Position numbers and translations under genes: made by a program
In this document: piece by piece, positions 8,195 through 15,588 of the stretch
Position numbering within the stretch: position 1 is the stretch's first letter
Layout of the letters: each line of letters opens with the position of its first letter
Assembly (NCBI GenBank): GCA_947467375.1
Contig: CANIHL010000009.1
Span: 1-41,084 of the forward strand
DNA: 41,084 bases
Reading direction: 5' to 3'
From: Acidimicrobiaceae bacterium
Lineage (GTDB): Bacteria; Actinomycetota; Acidimicrobiia; Acidimicrobiales; Ilumatobacteraceae
The notes under the pieces: generated by a model
What the model saw: the letters and a program-made list of their open reading frames with translations, nothing else
Database searches by the model: none
What the model was told of the DNA's origin: nothing

Positions 8195-8989
8195 CTACTC
8201 TGTCTCTGCACTTGCAGCCATGATCAACTGTGAGAGCTGGTCAAATATGGCTGGGGAAGAGGTCAAGATTTCGGCGGGACGTGCTGAATTGCCACTGAAA
8301 TCGCCACTCCTGCAACCCGCTTCGTGGGCAATCAGAATTCCGGCAGCGATGTCCCACTGATGGAGGTTTTCCTCAAAATATGCATCGATGCGACCGCACG
8401 CAACAAAGCACAGGTCGATTGCTGCGGCGCCTGCACGACGGATGTCGCGAATCTTGTGGATGAACTGGGAAACACGTTTTGCCTGGATGGTGCGCTGTTC
8501 TGCTGAATAGCTAAACCCGGTACATACCAATGCTTGAGATACATCGGAGATGGTGTTGCAGCGGATGGGCTCGCCGTTTAAGAAAGCGCCACCACCGCGA
8601 GTAGCGGAAAACATTTCGCCAAGGGACGGTATATATACGACTCCTGCAAGAGGCCCGTTGCTGTCCTCGGCGCCGATCGATACCGCCCAGGCTGGGAGGT
8701 CGTATAAGAAGTTGGTCGTGCCATCAATAGGGTCGATGTACCAGGTGATGCCGCTTGTTCCAGCAATTGATGCGCCTTCTTCGCCAACAATGGCATCGAG
8801 TGGACGCCGTTCGCGCATGCCCTCCACGATGAGTTTTTCGGACGCGCGATCAAATTCGGTGACCATGTCGGTGGCCGTTGATTTCGTCTGCACATTCTGC
8901 AGGCCAGCCTTGCGTCCTGCGAGTGCCATATCGCCCGCTGCGCGAGCGAGTTCGCTTGCAATGAGAAGTAATTCGTCGACAAGATTCAC
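8195..8989 (-). CDS. Inositol monophosphatase family protein
   Basis: A 264-residue Mg-dependent phosphatase. The metal-binding motifs are GEEG (about 69-72), DPIDGTTN (86-93) and WD at 212-213, all intact, so the enzyme is probably active. Actinobacterial members act on inositol 1-phosphate or on histidinol phosphate; the sequence does not separate these. The start is a GTG at 8989 that overlaps the stop of the small membrane protein gene upstream (GTGA). It is the second gene of the minus-strand operon leading to the two-component system and glycerol kinase. Confidence 0.9.
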   Translation of the reverse strand: MNLVDELLLIASELARAAGDMALAGRKAGLQNVQTKSTATDMVTEFDRASEKLIVEGMRERRPLDAIVGEEGASIAGTSGITWYIDPIDGTTNFLYDLPAWAVSIGAEDSNGPLAGVVYIPSLGEMFSATRGGGAFLNGEPIRCNTISDVSQALVCTGFSYSAEQRTIQAKRVSQFIHKIRDIRRAGAAAIDLCFVACGRIDAYFEENLHQWDIAAGILIAHEAGCRSGDFSGNSARPAEILTSSPAIFDQLSQLIMAASAETE

Positions 8990-9270
8990 GAAGCGCGAGT
9001 TTCCTTATCTGCAAGTTCTCGCCATTCACCAATTGCGCGCAGTGCAAGCACTGCAACAACGCTCATGCCGAGTGAGCCGATGAGTGCTCCAGTGAACATT
9101 CCAATTCCGTTTGGAACCGCACATGATCCTGAACATTGCACGTCCACCATGAGATACCCCATCGCGGCGCCAGCACATCCAGAAATGAGAATTCCCGAGA
9201 ATGCAATTGCGCGAGCACGAATAGAGGGAAGGGCTGAAAGTGGTCGTTGCGGATCGGGGGCGGTGGGCAC
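8986..9270 (-). CDS. Small membrane protein, two predicted transmembrane helices
   Basis: A 94-residue protein of unknown function. Residues from about 20 to 41 and 53 to 78 are hydrophobic and would span the membrane twice, with a short loop between them that holds two cysteines (CSGSC), which could form a disulfide if it faces outward. The tail is charged. I chose the GTG at 9270 because no ATG is available and a TACGCT hexamer lies 6 bases upstream; the frame stays open further upstream into the divergent dinB gene, which is not believable as coding. It leads the six-gene minus-strand operon and its stop overlaps the inositol monophosphatase start. Confidence 0.65.
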   Translation of the reverse strand: MPTAPDPQRPLSALPSIRARAIAFSGILISGCAGAAMGYLMVDVQCSGSCAVPNGIGMFTGALIGSLGMSVVAVLALRAIGEWRELADKETRAS

Positions 9271-9276
9271 GGCAAC

Positions 9277-9282
9277 AGCGTA
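9277..9282 (-). promoter_or_regulatory. Candidate -10 element (TACGCT) for a leaderless minus-strand operon
   Basis: TACGCT on the minus strand lies 6 bases before the GTG at 9270. With no Shine-Dalgarno sequence upstream this fits a leaderless transcript. The spacer to the divergent dinB start is only 35 bp, so the two promoters must overlap or interleave. Confidence 0.4.
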
Positions 9283-9305
9283 GTTGTCGTATCGTTGTGC
9301 ACATA

Positions 9306-10604
9306 GTGGAGACAACAGCAGGCGAATCGTTGCGCACCATTGCGCATGTGGACATGGATATGTTTTTTGTGGCCGTAGAACTGCTTCGGCGCCAAGAACT
9401 TGTTGGCAAGCCAGTTGTGGTTGGCGGCGACGGAAGCAGAGGAGTTGTGGCCGCTGCTTCCTATGAAGCGCGACGCTTCGGTGTGTTTTCGGCCATGCCG
9501 TCATCGCGTGCGAAACGACTGTGTCCAGATGCAATCTTTTTGCCTGGGGACATGAACACCTATGTAGAGGTGAGCTCGCAGGTGTTCGATATCTTTCGCG
9601 ACTACACACCACTCGTTGAAGGTCTGTCGCTCGATGAAGCATTTCTTGACATCACTGGAGCGTTGCGCTTGTTTGGCGATGCAGTGTCAATTGCACAGTC
9701 CATTCGTGCGCGCGTACTTGATGAAGTTGGGCTGGTCTGCAGCGTTGGCATTGGGCCAAGCAAGTTCATCGCCAAGCTTGCTTCGAAGCGGGCCAAACCA
9801 ATTGCGGATGAAAAGGGTGTAACCCCCGGCTTTGGGGTTGTTGAAGTGCCAAGTGGATCGGAACTTGAATTCATTCGACCAATGCACGTCAAATCACTGT
9901 GGGGTGTTGGTCCGGCCACGCTCGAAAAATTGGAGCGAATTGGAATCAGCAAGGTATCGGATCTTGCTGCTGCAGATGTGTCTGCGTTGAAGCATTCAAT
10001 TGGCGAAGCCCATGCCACGCATTTGGTGCAGTTGGCAAATGGCATAGATCCATCACCTGTGGTTTCCGACCGCGAGACAAAATCGATTGGGCATGAAGAA
10101 ACGTTTTCTCATGACCTCTTTGAAAAATCGTTATTACGAACACATCTTGTTCGTCTTGCCGATGCAGTGGCCAGACGATGTCGCGAAGATCAACTCGTTC
10201 CGAGAACCGTGACGTTGAAAGTGAAATTTTCAGATTTTCAAACCATCACTCGTTCCCACACGCAAGCCACTTCTGTGACTTCAGCCCAAGCCATGGTGCA
10301 GATGATCGAGCCGCTATTACAAGGGCTTGATATCTCTCGCGGTGTTCGGCTGATCGGGCTGAGCACTAGAAATTTCGAGGAACACGAACCTCAACTCAGC
10401 CTGTTTGATGACGGAGCGTTGACTACAGACATTGCGGCATTGGATGAAGTGTGGGCCCCAGCGACGCGGGCAATTGATGACATTCGCAGTCGATTCGGAG
10501 ACTCGGCAATCCGTCCTGCCAGCACCTTGCGCTCTGGGCGCAAACCCGGGGCATCCAAATGGGGCCCCAACGACAACGCCGATGCATTGAATTCTGAAGA
10601 ATAA
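9306..10604 (+). CDS. dinB: DNA polymerase IV
   Basis: A 432-residue Y-family translesion polymerase. The catalytic acidic residues are Asp16 in HVDMD and Asp110-Glu111 in SLDEAFLD, and the helix-hairpin-helix region follows near GVGPATLEKL. Near the C-terminus QLSLF (about 363-367) matches the sliding-clamp-binding motif. Family members copy damaged templates at the cost of fidelity. The start is uncertain: GTG at 9306 gives the expected N-terminus, and another GTG at 9297 is in frame. I see no clear LexA (SOS) box in the short divergent spacer, so SOS control is not supported. Confidence 0.93.
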   Translation: METTAGESLRTIAHVDMDMFFVAVELLRRQELVGKPVVVGGDGSRGVVAAASYEARRFGVFSAMPSSRAKRLCPDAIFLPGDMNTYVEVSSQVFDIFRDYTPLVEGLSLDEAFLDITGALRLFGDAVSIAQSIRARVLDEVGLVCSVGIGPSKFIAKLASKRAKPIADEKGVTPGFGVVEVPSGSELEFIRPMHVKSLWGVGPATLEKLERIGISKVSDLAAADVSALKHSIGEAHATHLVQLANGIDPSPVVSDRETKSIGHEETFSHDLFEKSLLRTHLVRLADAVARRCREDQLVPRTVTLKVKFSDFQTITRSHTQATSVTSAQAMVQMIEPLLQGLDISRGVRLIGLSTRNFEEHEPQLSLFDDGALTTDIAALDEVWAPATRAIDDIRSRFGDSAIRPASTLRSGRKPGASKWGPNDNADALNSEE

Positions 10605-10650
10605 ATCTCCCTGCATTGAGTCTGGGTCGAATTCGTGGAACAATGTGGTC

Positions 10651-11001
10651 GTGCCACTTTCTGAAGACGAACAACGAATCCTGAGCCAGCTCGAAGAGCA
10701 GCTCCACACTGACAAGAAATTTGCGCAAGCAGTTTCGTCATCGGGTTTGTACAGCCATGCCATTCGCAAAGTGCGTTGGGCCGGGCTTGGGGTAGTCGCA
10801 TCTCTGGTGTTTACCGTGGCTACGTTGCAGGTGCATTTCTTGGTGGCGTTTCTTGGATTCTTGGGCATGCTCGCATGCGTGCTGGTTATTGAGCATCAAT
10901 TGCGGGCTATGAGCAAGGCGGGAATGAAAGACGTTGCCGACACACTGCGCTCTGCTGCCAAAGTGGGCGGCTTTCGGGCGCGCTCCATGTTCCGCGACTA
11001 G
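10651..11001 (+). CDS. DUF3040 family membrane protein
   Basis: A 116-residue protein that begins PLSEDEQRILSQLEEQL, the typical N-terminus of actinobacterial DUF3040 proteins, followed by two hydrophobic segments (about 48-63 and 65-84) and a short basic tail. Function is unknown; members are often found near mraZ and the dcw genes in actinobacteria. I chose the GTG at 10651, which gives the usual family start; the GTG at 10645 would add two residues. It begins 46 bases after dinB. A weak -10-like AACAAT lies 6 bases before the chosen start. Confidence 0.8.
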   Translation: MPLSEDEQRILSQLEEQLHTDKKFAQAVSSSGLYSHAIRKVRWAGLGVVASLVFTVATLQVHFLVAFLGFLGMLACVLVIEHQLRAMSKAGMKDVADTLRSAAKVGGFRARSMFRD

Positions 11002-11051
11002 TCGCCATCTGGTTGGGGGCGTTCGGTTATTTCGCATTTCGACATGCCGAC

Positions 11052-11057
11052 TAGCGT
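11052..11057 (+). promoter_or_regulatory. Candidate -10 element (TAGCGT) for leaderless acyl-CoA dehydrogenase mRNA
   Basis: TAGCGT lies 7 bases before the ATG at 11065, and no Shine-Dalgarno sequence is present. The placement matches that at other unlinked starts in this window. A -35 element is not obvious. Confidence 0.4.
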
Positions 11058-11064
11058 CTAGCCC

Positions 11065-12285
11065 ATGAAACCTTCATACACGCCAGAGGCCGAGGCGTAC
11101 CGTCTCAAAGTTCAATCATTTTTGAAGGACAACCTGCCAAAAGATTGGAAGGGCACCGGCTCACTAGAAGGTAAGCCGCTTGAAGAATTCGTGAAGCAGT
11201 GGCGCCAAGTGTTGGCGAAAGGTGGCTACCTGGCAATGGGTTGGCCAAAGCAGTACGGCGGCGGCGGTTTGTCAGCTCTTGAACAGGTAATTGCTGCAGA
11301 AGAGTTTGAACGTGCTGGTGTTCCAACCGGTGGACCAAACGATGTGTTCAGCATTCAAATGTTGGGCAACACGTTGTTGTTGTTTGGAACTGAAGAACAA
11401 AAGCAGCATTATTTGCCTCGCATTATTTCTGGCGACGATGTGTGGTGTCAGGGTTACAGCGAACCAAACGCAGGCAGCGACTTGAGCAACGTGGGTTTAA
11501 AGGCCGTGCTCGATGGTGACGAATGGATTTTGAACGGACAAAAGATTTGGACGTCTGCTGGACACTTGGCCGATCACATTTTCACGCTTGCTCGCACCGA
11601 TTCTGATGCGCCGAAGCACAAGGGCATTTCGTTCTTGCTCGTTGACATGCGTCAGCCCGGAATTGAAGTTCGCCCGATCAAGATGATTTCTGGCGAGAGC
11701 GAATTCAACGAAGTGTTTTATACCGACGTTCGCGTGCCAAAAGAAAACGTTGTTGGCGGCATCAACAACGGTTGGGCAGTAGCTATGGGTCTGCTCGGTT
11801 TCGAACGCGGCGAGGCTGCAGCAACTGCGCCAATTCGCTTCCAAGCCGAAATTGATCGCTTGATGGATCTTGCTCGTGAAAAGGGTGTTGCATCCGACCC
11901 GCGAATTCGTCAGCGACTAGCGAAGTGCTATTCAGTTGTGCAAGTAATGCGCTACCTCGGTATGCGCACACTGACACAGTTTTTGGCAGGACATCACCCA
12001 GGTCCTGACGGCGCGATCTTCAAGTTGTATTGGAGCGAGTACCACAAGGTGGTGACTGAACTCGGAATCGACATCATGGGAATGGATGCATTGGTGCCGT
12101 CTGGTCGCAGGCCATCGAGTGCGTTTCAAACAGATGATGCTGGTGCGCCGAATGACTCCATGAGCTGGGCAATGACATTCCTCAATGCTCGTGCTGGAAC
12201 TATCTATGCGGGTTCTTCGCAGGTGCAGCGCAACATCATTGGAGAAATGGTGCTCGGTCTGCCAAAGGAACCAAAGCCCAATTAG
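11065..12285 (+). CDS. Acyl-CoA dehydrogenase
   Basis: A 406-residue FAD-dependent acyl-CoA dehydrogenase. The N-terminal helical domain is followed by the substrate and flavin signature GYSEPNAGSDLSN (about 130-142) and WILNGQKIWTS, and the C-terminal helical domain ends with AGSSQVQRNIIGE, which closes the FAD site. These enzymes introduce the alpha-beta double bond in acyl-CoA for beta-oxidation or related pathways. Chain specificity is not readable. No electron-transfer flavoprotein or other beta-oxidation genes are adjacent, so the pathway cannot be inferred from context. Confidence 0.95.
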   Translation: MKPSYTPEAEAYRLKVQSFLKDNLPKDWKGTGSLEGKPLEEFVKQWRQVLAKGGYLAMGWPKQYGGGGLSALEQVIAAEEFERAGVPTGGPNDVFSIQMLGNTLLLFGTEEQKQHYLPRIISGDDVWCQGYSEPNAGSDLSNVGLKAVLDGDEWILNGQKIWTSAGHLADHIFTLARTDSDAPKHKGISFLLVDMRQPGIEVRPIKMISGESEFNEVFYTDVRVPKENVVGGINNGWAVAMGLLGFERGEAAATAPIRFQAEIDRLMDLAREKGVASDPRIRQRLAKCYSVVQVMRYLGMRTLTQFLAGHHPGPDGAIFKLYWSEYHKVVTELGIDIMGMDALVPSGRRPSSAFQTDDAGAPNDSMSWAMTFLNARAGTIYAGSSQVQRNIIGEMVLGLPKEPKPN

Positions 12286-12300
12286 TCTGAGCGCAACATC

Positions 12301-12585
12301 ATGATGAACGTTTCCACACTTGCCAAACTGATTGCTGCGCTGTTGGTGCGTCCTTGGCTGTGGCTGACCGCGATTCGTCAGGCAGTTCGGTTGGCGCCAA
12401 AAGGCTGGTGGAAGCAACCACCGTTCTTGCCATTGCCTACACCTGCATATGTTGAATTTCGCACCACAACTCAATATGGCGGAGCGAAACGTGATCCTGA
12501 AATTCACGACATCATCGACTACCTCGAATGGTCACGTGATTGGCAGAGTACGACCAGGTTGAGTCGCCGAGGGCGGCGAGGCTAA
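12301..12585 (+). CDS. Small protein of unknown function upstream of HNH endonuclease
   Basis: A 94-residue protein with a hydrophobic, Trp-rich first third (LLVRPWLWLTAIRQ), a proline-rich centre (PPFLPLPTPAY) and an acidic end (DIIDYLEWSRDW) before a basic tail. I recall similar unnamed small proteins in actinobacteria but cannot name a family. The ATG at 12301 is followed at once by a second ATG. It starts 15 bases after the acyl-CoA dehydrogenase gene and ends 2 bases before the HNH endonuclease ATG, so it is probably translated as part of the same message. A peripheral membrane role is possible. Confidence 0.65.
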   Translation: MMNVSTLAKLIAALLVRPWLWLTAIRQAVRLAPKGWWKQPPFLPLPTPAYVEFRTTTQYGGAKRDPEIHDIIDYLEWSRDWQSTTRLSRRGRRG

Positions 12586-12587
12586 CC

Positions 12588-13085
12588 ATGCGTAGCGCGC
12601 TCGTTCTCAATGCAACGTACGAGCCGCTGAGTGTCGTGTCTGCAAGACGCGCCGTGTGTTTGGTGCTGTCAGACAAAGCAGACATCGTTGAAGACGACGG
12701 CACGCAGGTGCACGCAGAAAACTTCTCGATGCCTGGACCATTGGTCATTCGACTTCGTTACGTGGTGAAAGTTCCGTATCACCGTCGAACTGCATTGTCG
12801 CGTCGTGCAGTATTTGCGCGCGATGATCATCGCTGTCAATACTGCGGAGGAGTTGCAGACTCAATCGATCACGTTATGCCGCGCTCGCGTGGGGGAATGA
12901 ACGTGTGGGAGAACGTGACTGCAGCATGTCGGCCATGCAATTTGCGTAAACGCGATCGCACTCCGGAAGAAGCGGGCATGAGACTGGCAAGCGAACCGCA
13001 CGCACCTCGCGAGCTTGCATGGATTTCTGTTTCTGTTGGGCGAGTGCCCGATGCGTGGAAGCAATACCTTGCCCACGCTTCCTAG
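12588..13085 (+). CDS. HNH endonuclease family protein
   Basis: A 165-residue protein with an HNH domain in its second half. Zinc-binding pairs are Cys83/Cys86 (CQYC) and Cys114/Cys117 (CRPC); the catalytic DH is at 94-95 and the central asparagine at about 109 (WENVT). The N-terminal half begins SALVLNATYEPLSVVSARRA, the form found in a widespread actinobacterial group of stand-alone HNH proteins whose biological role is unclear. The ATG at 12588 gives this canonical start. The following lipoate ligase-like gene overlaps its 3' end by about 35 bases. No methylase or other restriction partner is present. Confidence 0.88.
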   Translation: MRSALVLNATYEPLSVVSARRAVCLVLSDKADIVEDDGTQVHAENFSMPGPLVIRLRYVVKVPYHRRTALSRRAVFARDDHRCQYCGGVADSIDHVMPRSRGGMNVWENVTAACRPCNLRKRDRTPEEAGMRLASEPHAPRELAWISVSVGRVPDAWKQYLAHAS

Positions 13086-13746
13086 TACTTCTTGGAAGTT
13101 GTACACCGAACACATTTCTGCGGGTGAACAGCATGGCCGCGATCTTGTGCCAGAACGCGCTGTATGGGATGTGCGCGTAACACGAACGGCAATGGTGCTT
13201 GGCTCTCGTCAAGATGAAACACTGCTCAATATTGATCAATGTGGTCGCAGCGATGTTGACGTAGTACGTCGCCGTAGCGGTGGGGGAATTGTGTTTCTCG
13301 CACCAGGCGAACATGTGTGGCTCGATGTTGTTGTTCCGCGTGGAGATGAGTTGTGGAGTGACGATGTTGCTCGCGCCTCGTGGTGGTTGGGTGATGTGTG
13401 GGTGCAGACGTTGCAGTCACTTGGCATGAACAACATGTCTGTGTATCGCCATTCATTGAGTAGTGATGCCTGGGGAGACTTGCTGTGTTTCGCCGGTGTT
13501 GGGCCTGGAGAAGTAGTACAGCAATATGAAGAAACGGTGAGCAAAGTTGTGGGCATGAGTCAGCGGCGAACTCGCGACTACGCGCGCTTTCAGTGCACCA
13601 TATATACGAAGTGGAATCCACATGACGTGGAGATGTATGTACGCAATACGCCAGGCAACCTGAACGAGATTGTGCATCGTGTCGCAACCGTTCAGGCGAG
13701 CCAGCAGGCGATAGTGGACACTTTTGTGTCTCACCTGCCTCGCTAA
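13051..13746 (+). CDS. Lipoate-protein ligase A-like protein
   Basis: A protein of about 231 residues of the biotin/lipoate ligase fold. The substrate-binding RRRSGGG motif is at about residues 73-79, CFAGVGPGEV follows at about 146-155, and the catalytic-type lysine sits in KVVGMSQRR (Lys165). Relatives attach lipoate or octanoate to carrier domains of 2-oxoacid dehydrogenases and the glycine cleavage H protein; no such carrier is in the window. The start is unsure: the ATG at 13051 lies within the HNH gene, and a TTG at 13066 is an alternative. The gene ends with TAA just before a run of eight T at 13753-13760. Confidence 0.8.
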   Translation: MRGSNTLPTLPSTSWKLYTEHISAGEQHGRDLVPERAVWDVRVTRTAMVLGSRQDETLLNIDQCGRSDVDVVRRRSGGGIVFLAPGEHVWLDVVVPRGDELWSDDVARASWWLGDVWVQTLQSLGMNNMSVYRHSLSSDAWGDLLCFAGVGPGEVVQQYEETVSKVVGMSQRRTRDYARFQCTIYTKWNPHDVEMYVRNTPGNLNEIVHRVATVQASQQAIVDTFVSHLPR

Positions 13747-13773
13747 TAAAAGTTTTTTTTCGAGCTTTCTGCC

Positions 13774-13796
13774 ATTGCGGCCGTGACGTCCGCAAT
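13774..13796. other. Inverted repeat after the lipoate ligase-like gene
   Basis: ATTGCGG (13774-13780) and CCGCAAT (13790-13796) form a perfect 7-bp stem with a 9-base loop. The T run at 13753-13760 lies before the stem rather than after it, so this is not a classical plus-strand terminator. It may be a hairpin of unknown function or a binding site near the mraZ control region. Confidence 0.3.
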
Positions 13797-13841
13797 TTGC
13801 CAATGAAATCAACCCTTTTTGGGCATTCTGCTGTCTGAAAT

Positions 13842-13891
13842 AAAGTGGGGCAAAGTGGTGGGAAATAACACCAAAGTGGGGGAAAGTGGGG
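13842..13891 (+). promoter_or_regulatory. MraZ operator, four direct repeats
   Basis: Four direct repeats read AAAGTGGGG (13842), AAAGTGGTG (13852), AAAGTGGGG (13873) and AAAGTGGGG (13883). Their starts are 10, 21 and 10 bp apart, close to whole helical turns, so all boxes face one side of the DNA. This matches the known MraZ target of TGGGN direct repeats with 5-base spacers. It lies about 100 bp upstream of mraZ and should mediate MraZ control of the dcw operon. The promoter itself is not clear; it is probably in or just after this block. Confidence 0.85.
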
Positions 13892-13913
13892 ATATCGTAT
13901 TCCCTGTTGATCC

Positions 13914-13927
13914 GGAGTGCGGACTCC
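13914..13927 (+). other. Small hairpin in the mraZ leader
   Basis: GGAGT (13914-13918) and ACTCC (13923-13927) form a 5-bp stem with a four-base loop between the MraZ boxes and the mraZ start. It could form in the 5' leader of the mraZ message. Function is not known. Confidence 0.3.
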
Positions 13928-13993
13928 TTTCAACGGCAGCAATACACGGGAAAGCAAGCCCCACAAGGGTTTGCGAGGGTAGCGGAGGACACA

Positions 13994-14410
13994 TTGTTCG
14001 TAGGAGTACACGATCGGCAGCTGGACCCAAAGGGTCGCTTGGCTTTGCCTGCATCGTTTCGCCCCCGCTTAGAGCCCCGTTGCTTCCTCTCCATTGGTCG
14101 CGACAAGTGCGTGGACATCTTGACCGCAGAGGCATTTGAAGCCGCCGCACGGGAGTCAATGGAAAAGGTTCGCAATGGCGAAATGTCACTGAACCAACAA
14201 CGCGCTCAGGCGAGCAACACCTTTGAAGTTGCCATTGATGCCCAGGGTCGTATCAACATCGAAGAGAAGCTGCGCGAATACGCCGGCCTCACTTTGAATT
14301 CTCGCGTAGTCGTCAGCGGTTCATTTGACCGCGTTGAAATTTGGGAACCAGAGCGCCACGAGCGCGTCGTCCTCTTGGGTATCGAGCAAATCGCCGGATC
14401 AGGCGAGTAG
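13994..14410 (+). CDS. mraZ: Transcriptional regulator MraZ
   Basis: A 138-residue MraZ with two tandem AbrB-like half-domains, each carrying the conserved D..GR motif: DPKGRLALP near the N-terminus and DAQGRINI in the second half. MraZ forms a ring-shaped oligomer that binds direct repeats upstream of its own gene and controls the division cluster. I chose the TTG at 13994 because a strong Shine-Dalgarno sequence, GGAGG at 13984-13988, sits 5 bases before it and the protein then starts FVGVHDRQLD as in the family; upstream in-frame ATGs would add unrelated residues and cross the operator region. It heads the dcw cluster. Confidence 0.93.
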   Translation: MFVGVHDRQLDPKGRLALPASFRPRLEPRCFLSIGRDKCVDILTAEAFEAAARESMEKVRNGEMSLNQQRAQASNTFEVAIDAQGRINIEEKLREYAGLTLNSRVVVSGSFDRVEIWEPERHERVVLLGIEQIAGSGE

Positions 14411-14633
14411 CGGGAAAGGAGCGCATCGACCACACCACTTTTTGCGAGCGCTCCTCATATGAACGTTTCGCTGAACTGCAGTCCTTCGGTTAGCAAGATG
14501 GACAGCCCCAACTCCGCCCGCTTCCATTTCGTCGAATCGGGGAGACATCCCGACGACAATGCCGGCCGGGGGGCTGCAGTACAGCGAAGCACCGTACGAG
14601 CGAGTACACGCAGATGAGCGTCGAGAACTTCTT
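14411..14633 (+). ncRNA. Probable structured RNA leader between mraZ and rsmH
   Basis: A 223-base spacer with no gene but several complementary segments. AGGAGCGC (14417-14424) pairs with GCGCTCCT (14448-14455). GAACTGCAGTCC (14473-14484) can pair with GGGCTGCAGTAC (14571-14582) with one mismatch and one G-U pair. Inside this outer stem, GTCG-AA-TCGGG (14531-14541) pairs with CCCGA-CGAC (14549-14557), giving nine pairs around a 7-base loop. A conserved mraW RNA motif has been described upstream of this gene in actinobacteria, and this may be a member; I could not compare it with that model. A role in controlling rsmH expression is inferred. Confidence 0.5.
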
Positions 14634-15587
14634 ATGAACTCACTAGCAGCCAACTCAACGTTCAATCATGAGCCAGTGATGGCCAATGAAATCACTGAAC
14701 TCTTCGGTGCAGTTCCACACGGTGTGGTCGTAGACGCAACGTTGGGCGGGGCAGGCCACACAATGCGACTGCTCACTACGTATCCGTGGATGAGCGTGTT
14801 TGGAATTGACCAAGACCCAATGGCCATTGAGCATGCGCGTAAGGTTTCGCCGCAATTCGATGGACGACTGATGTTTCATCAAGGTCGCTTTGATGGAGTG
14901 TCCGAATTTTTGCAGATGCATCATGTGCCAGAAATTTCTGGCGCTCTGTTCGACCTAGGTGTTTCTTCGCCGCAGTTCGACGAGGCAGATCGCGGGTTTT
15001 CGTATCGCAACGATGGCCCTCTCGACATGCGCATGGATACCACGCAAGAGTTCAGTGCACTTGATGTGGTGAACGGATATGAAGTTCAGCAGCTGGCCGA
15101 TGTATTGCGCGACCATGCAGATGAGCGTTTTGCTTTCCGTATTGCCAAGGCAATAGTTGCCGCACGTCCAGTAATGACCACTTCAGCACTCGCAGAAATT
15201 GTCGCTAATGCAATTCCGGCACCAGCACGCCGCACAGGTGGTCATCCAGCAAAGCGCACGTTCCAAGCAATTCGAATTGAAGTAAACAAAGAACTCGAAA
15301 TTTTGCCGAAGGCAATTTCGGACGCAATTGCTGCCACGCAAGTTGGCGGTCGAATCGCTGTGTTGTCATATCACTCAGGTGAAGACCGTATTGTGAAGCA
15401 AGCTTTCCGTGATGCCGAAACTCGTCCAGGCGTAACCACCATCGCATCACCGTTTCAACACCATTTGTCCTCGGGCAAGTTGGTGAAGAAGGTGCGCGTT
15501 GCAGAACATGCATCTGCAGAAGAAATTGAACGCAACCCTCGCGCATCGTCTGCGCGACTCAGGGTTATCGAAAAGGTCGGCTGCTGA
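14634..15587 (+). CDS. rsmH: 16S rRNA (cytosine(1402)-N4)-methyltransferase
   Basis: A 317-residue S-adenosylmethionine-dependent methyltransferase that modifies C1402 in the ribosomal P site. The family N-terminus HEPVM is followed by the SAM-binding DATLGGAGHT, then FDLGVSSPQFD and RGFSYRNDGPLDMRM, and later HPAKRTFQAIRIEVN and LSYHSGEDRIVK, all diagnostic. The ATG at 14634 gives the usual distance to HEPVM; its Shine-Dalgarno sequence is weak. The gene follows the structured spacer after mraZ and ends one base before the ftsL ATG. Confidence 0.97.
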   Translation: MNSLAANSTFNHEPVMANEITELFGAVPHGVVVDATLGGAGHTMRLLTTYPWMSVFGIDQDPMAIEHARKVSPQFDGRLMFHQGRFDGVSEFLQMHHVPEISGALFDLGVSSPQFDEADRGFSYRNDGPLDMRMDTTQEFSALDVVNGYEVQQLADVLRDHADERFAFRIAKAIVAARPVMTTSALAEIVANAIPAPARRTGGHPAKRTFQAIRIEVNKELEILPKAISDAIAATQVGGRIAVLSYHSGEDRIVKQAFRDAETRPGVTTIASPFQHHLSSGKLVKKVRVAEHASAEEIERNPRASSARLRVIEKVGC

Positions 15588-15588
15588 G

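Noticed and set aside
9271-9642. N-terminal extension of the small membrane protein frame to 9642
   Set aside because: It would run antisense through the conserved N-terminus of dinB, has unusual His/Cys-rich composition and no domain.
13753-13760. Run of eight T after the lipoate ligase-like gene as a terminator
   Set aside because: No stem directly precedes the run; the nearby perfect stem (13774-13796) comes after it, so intrinsic termination on the plus strand is not supported.
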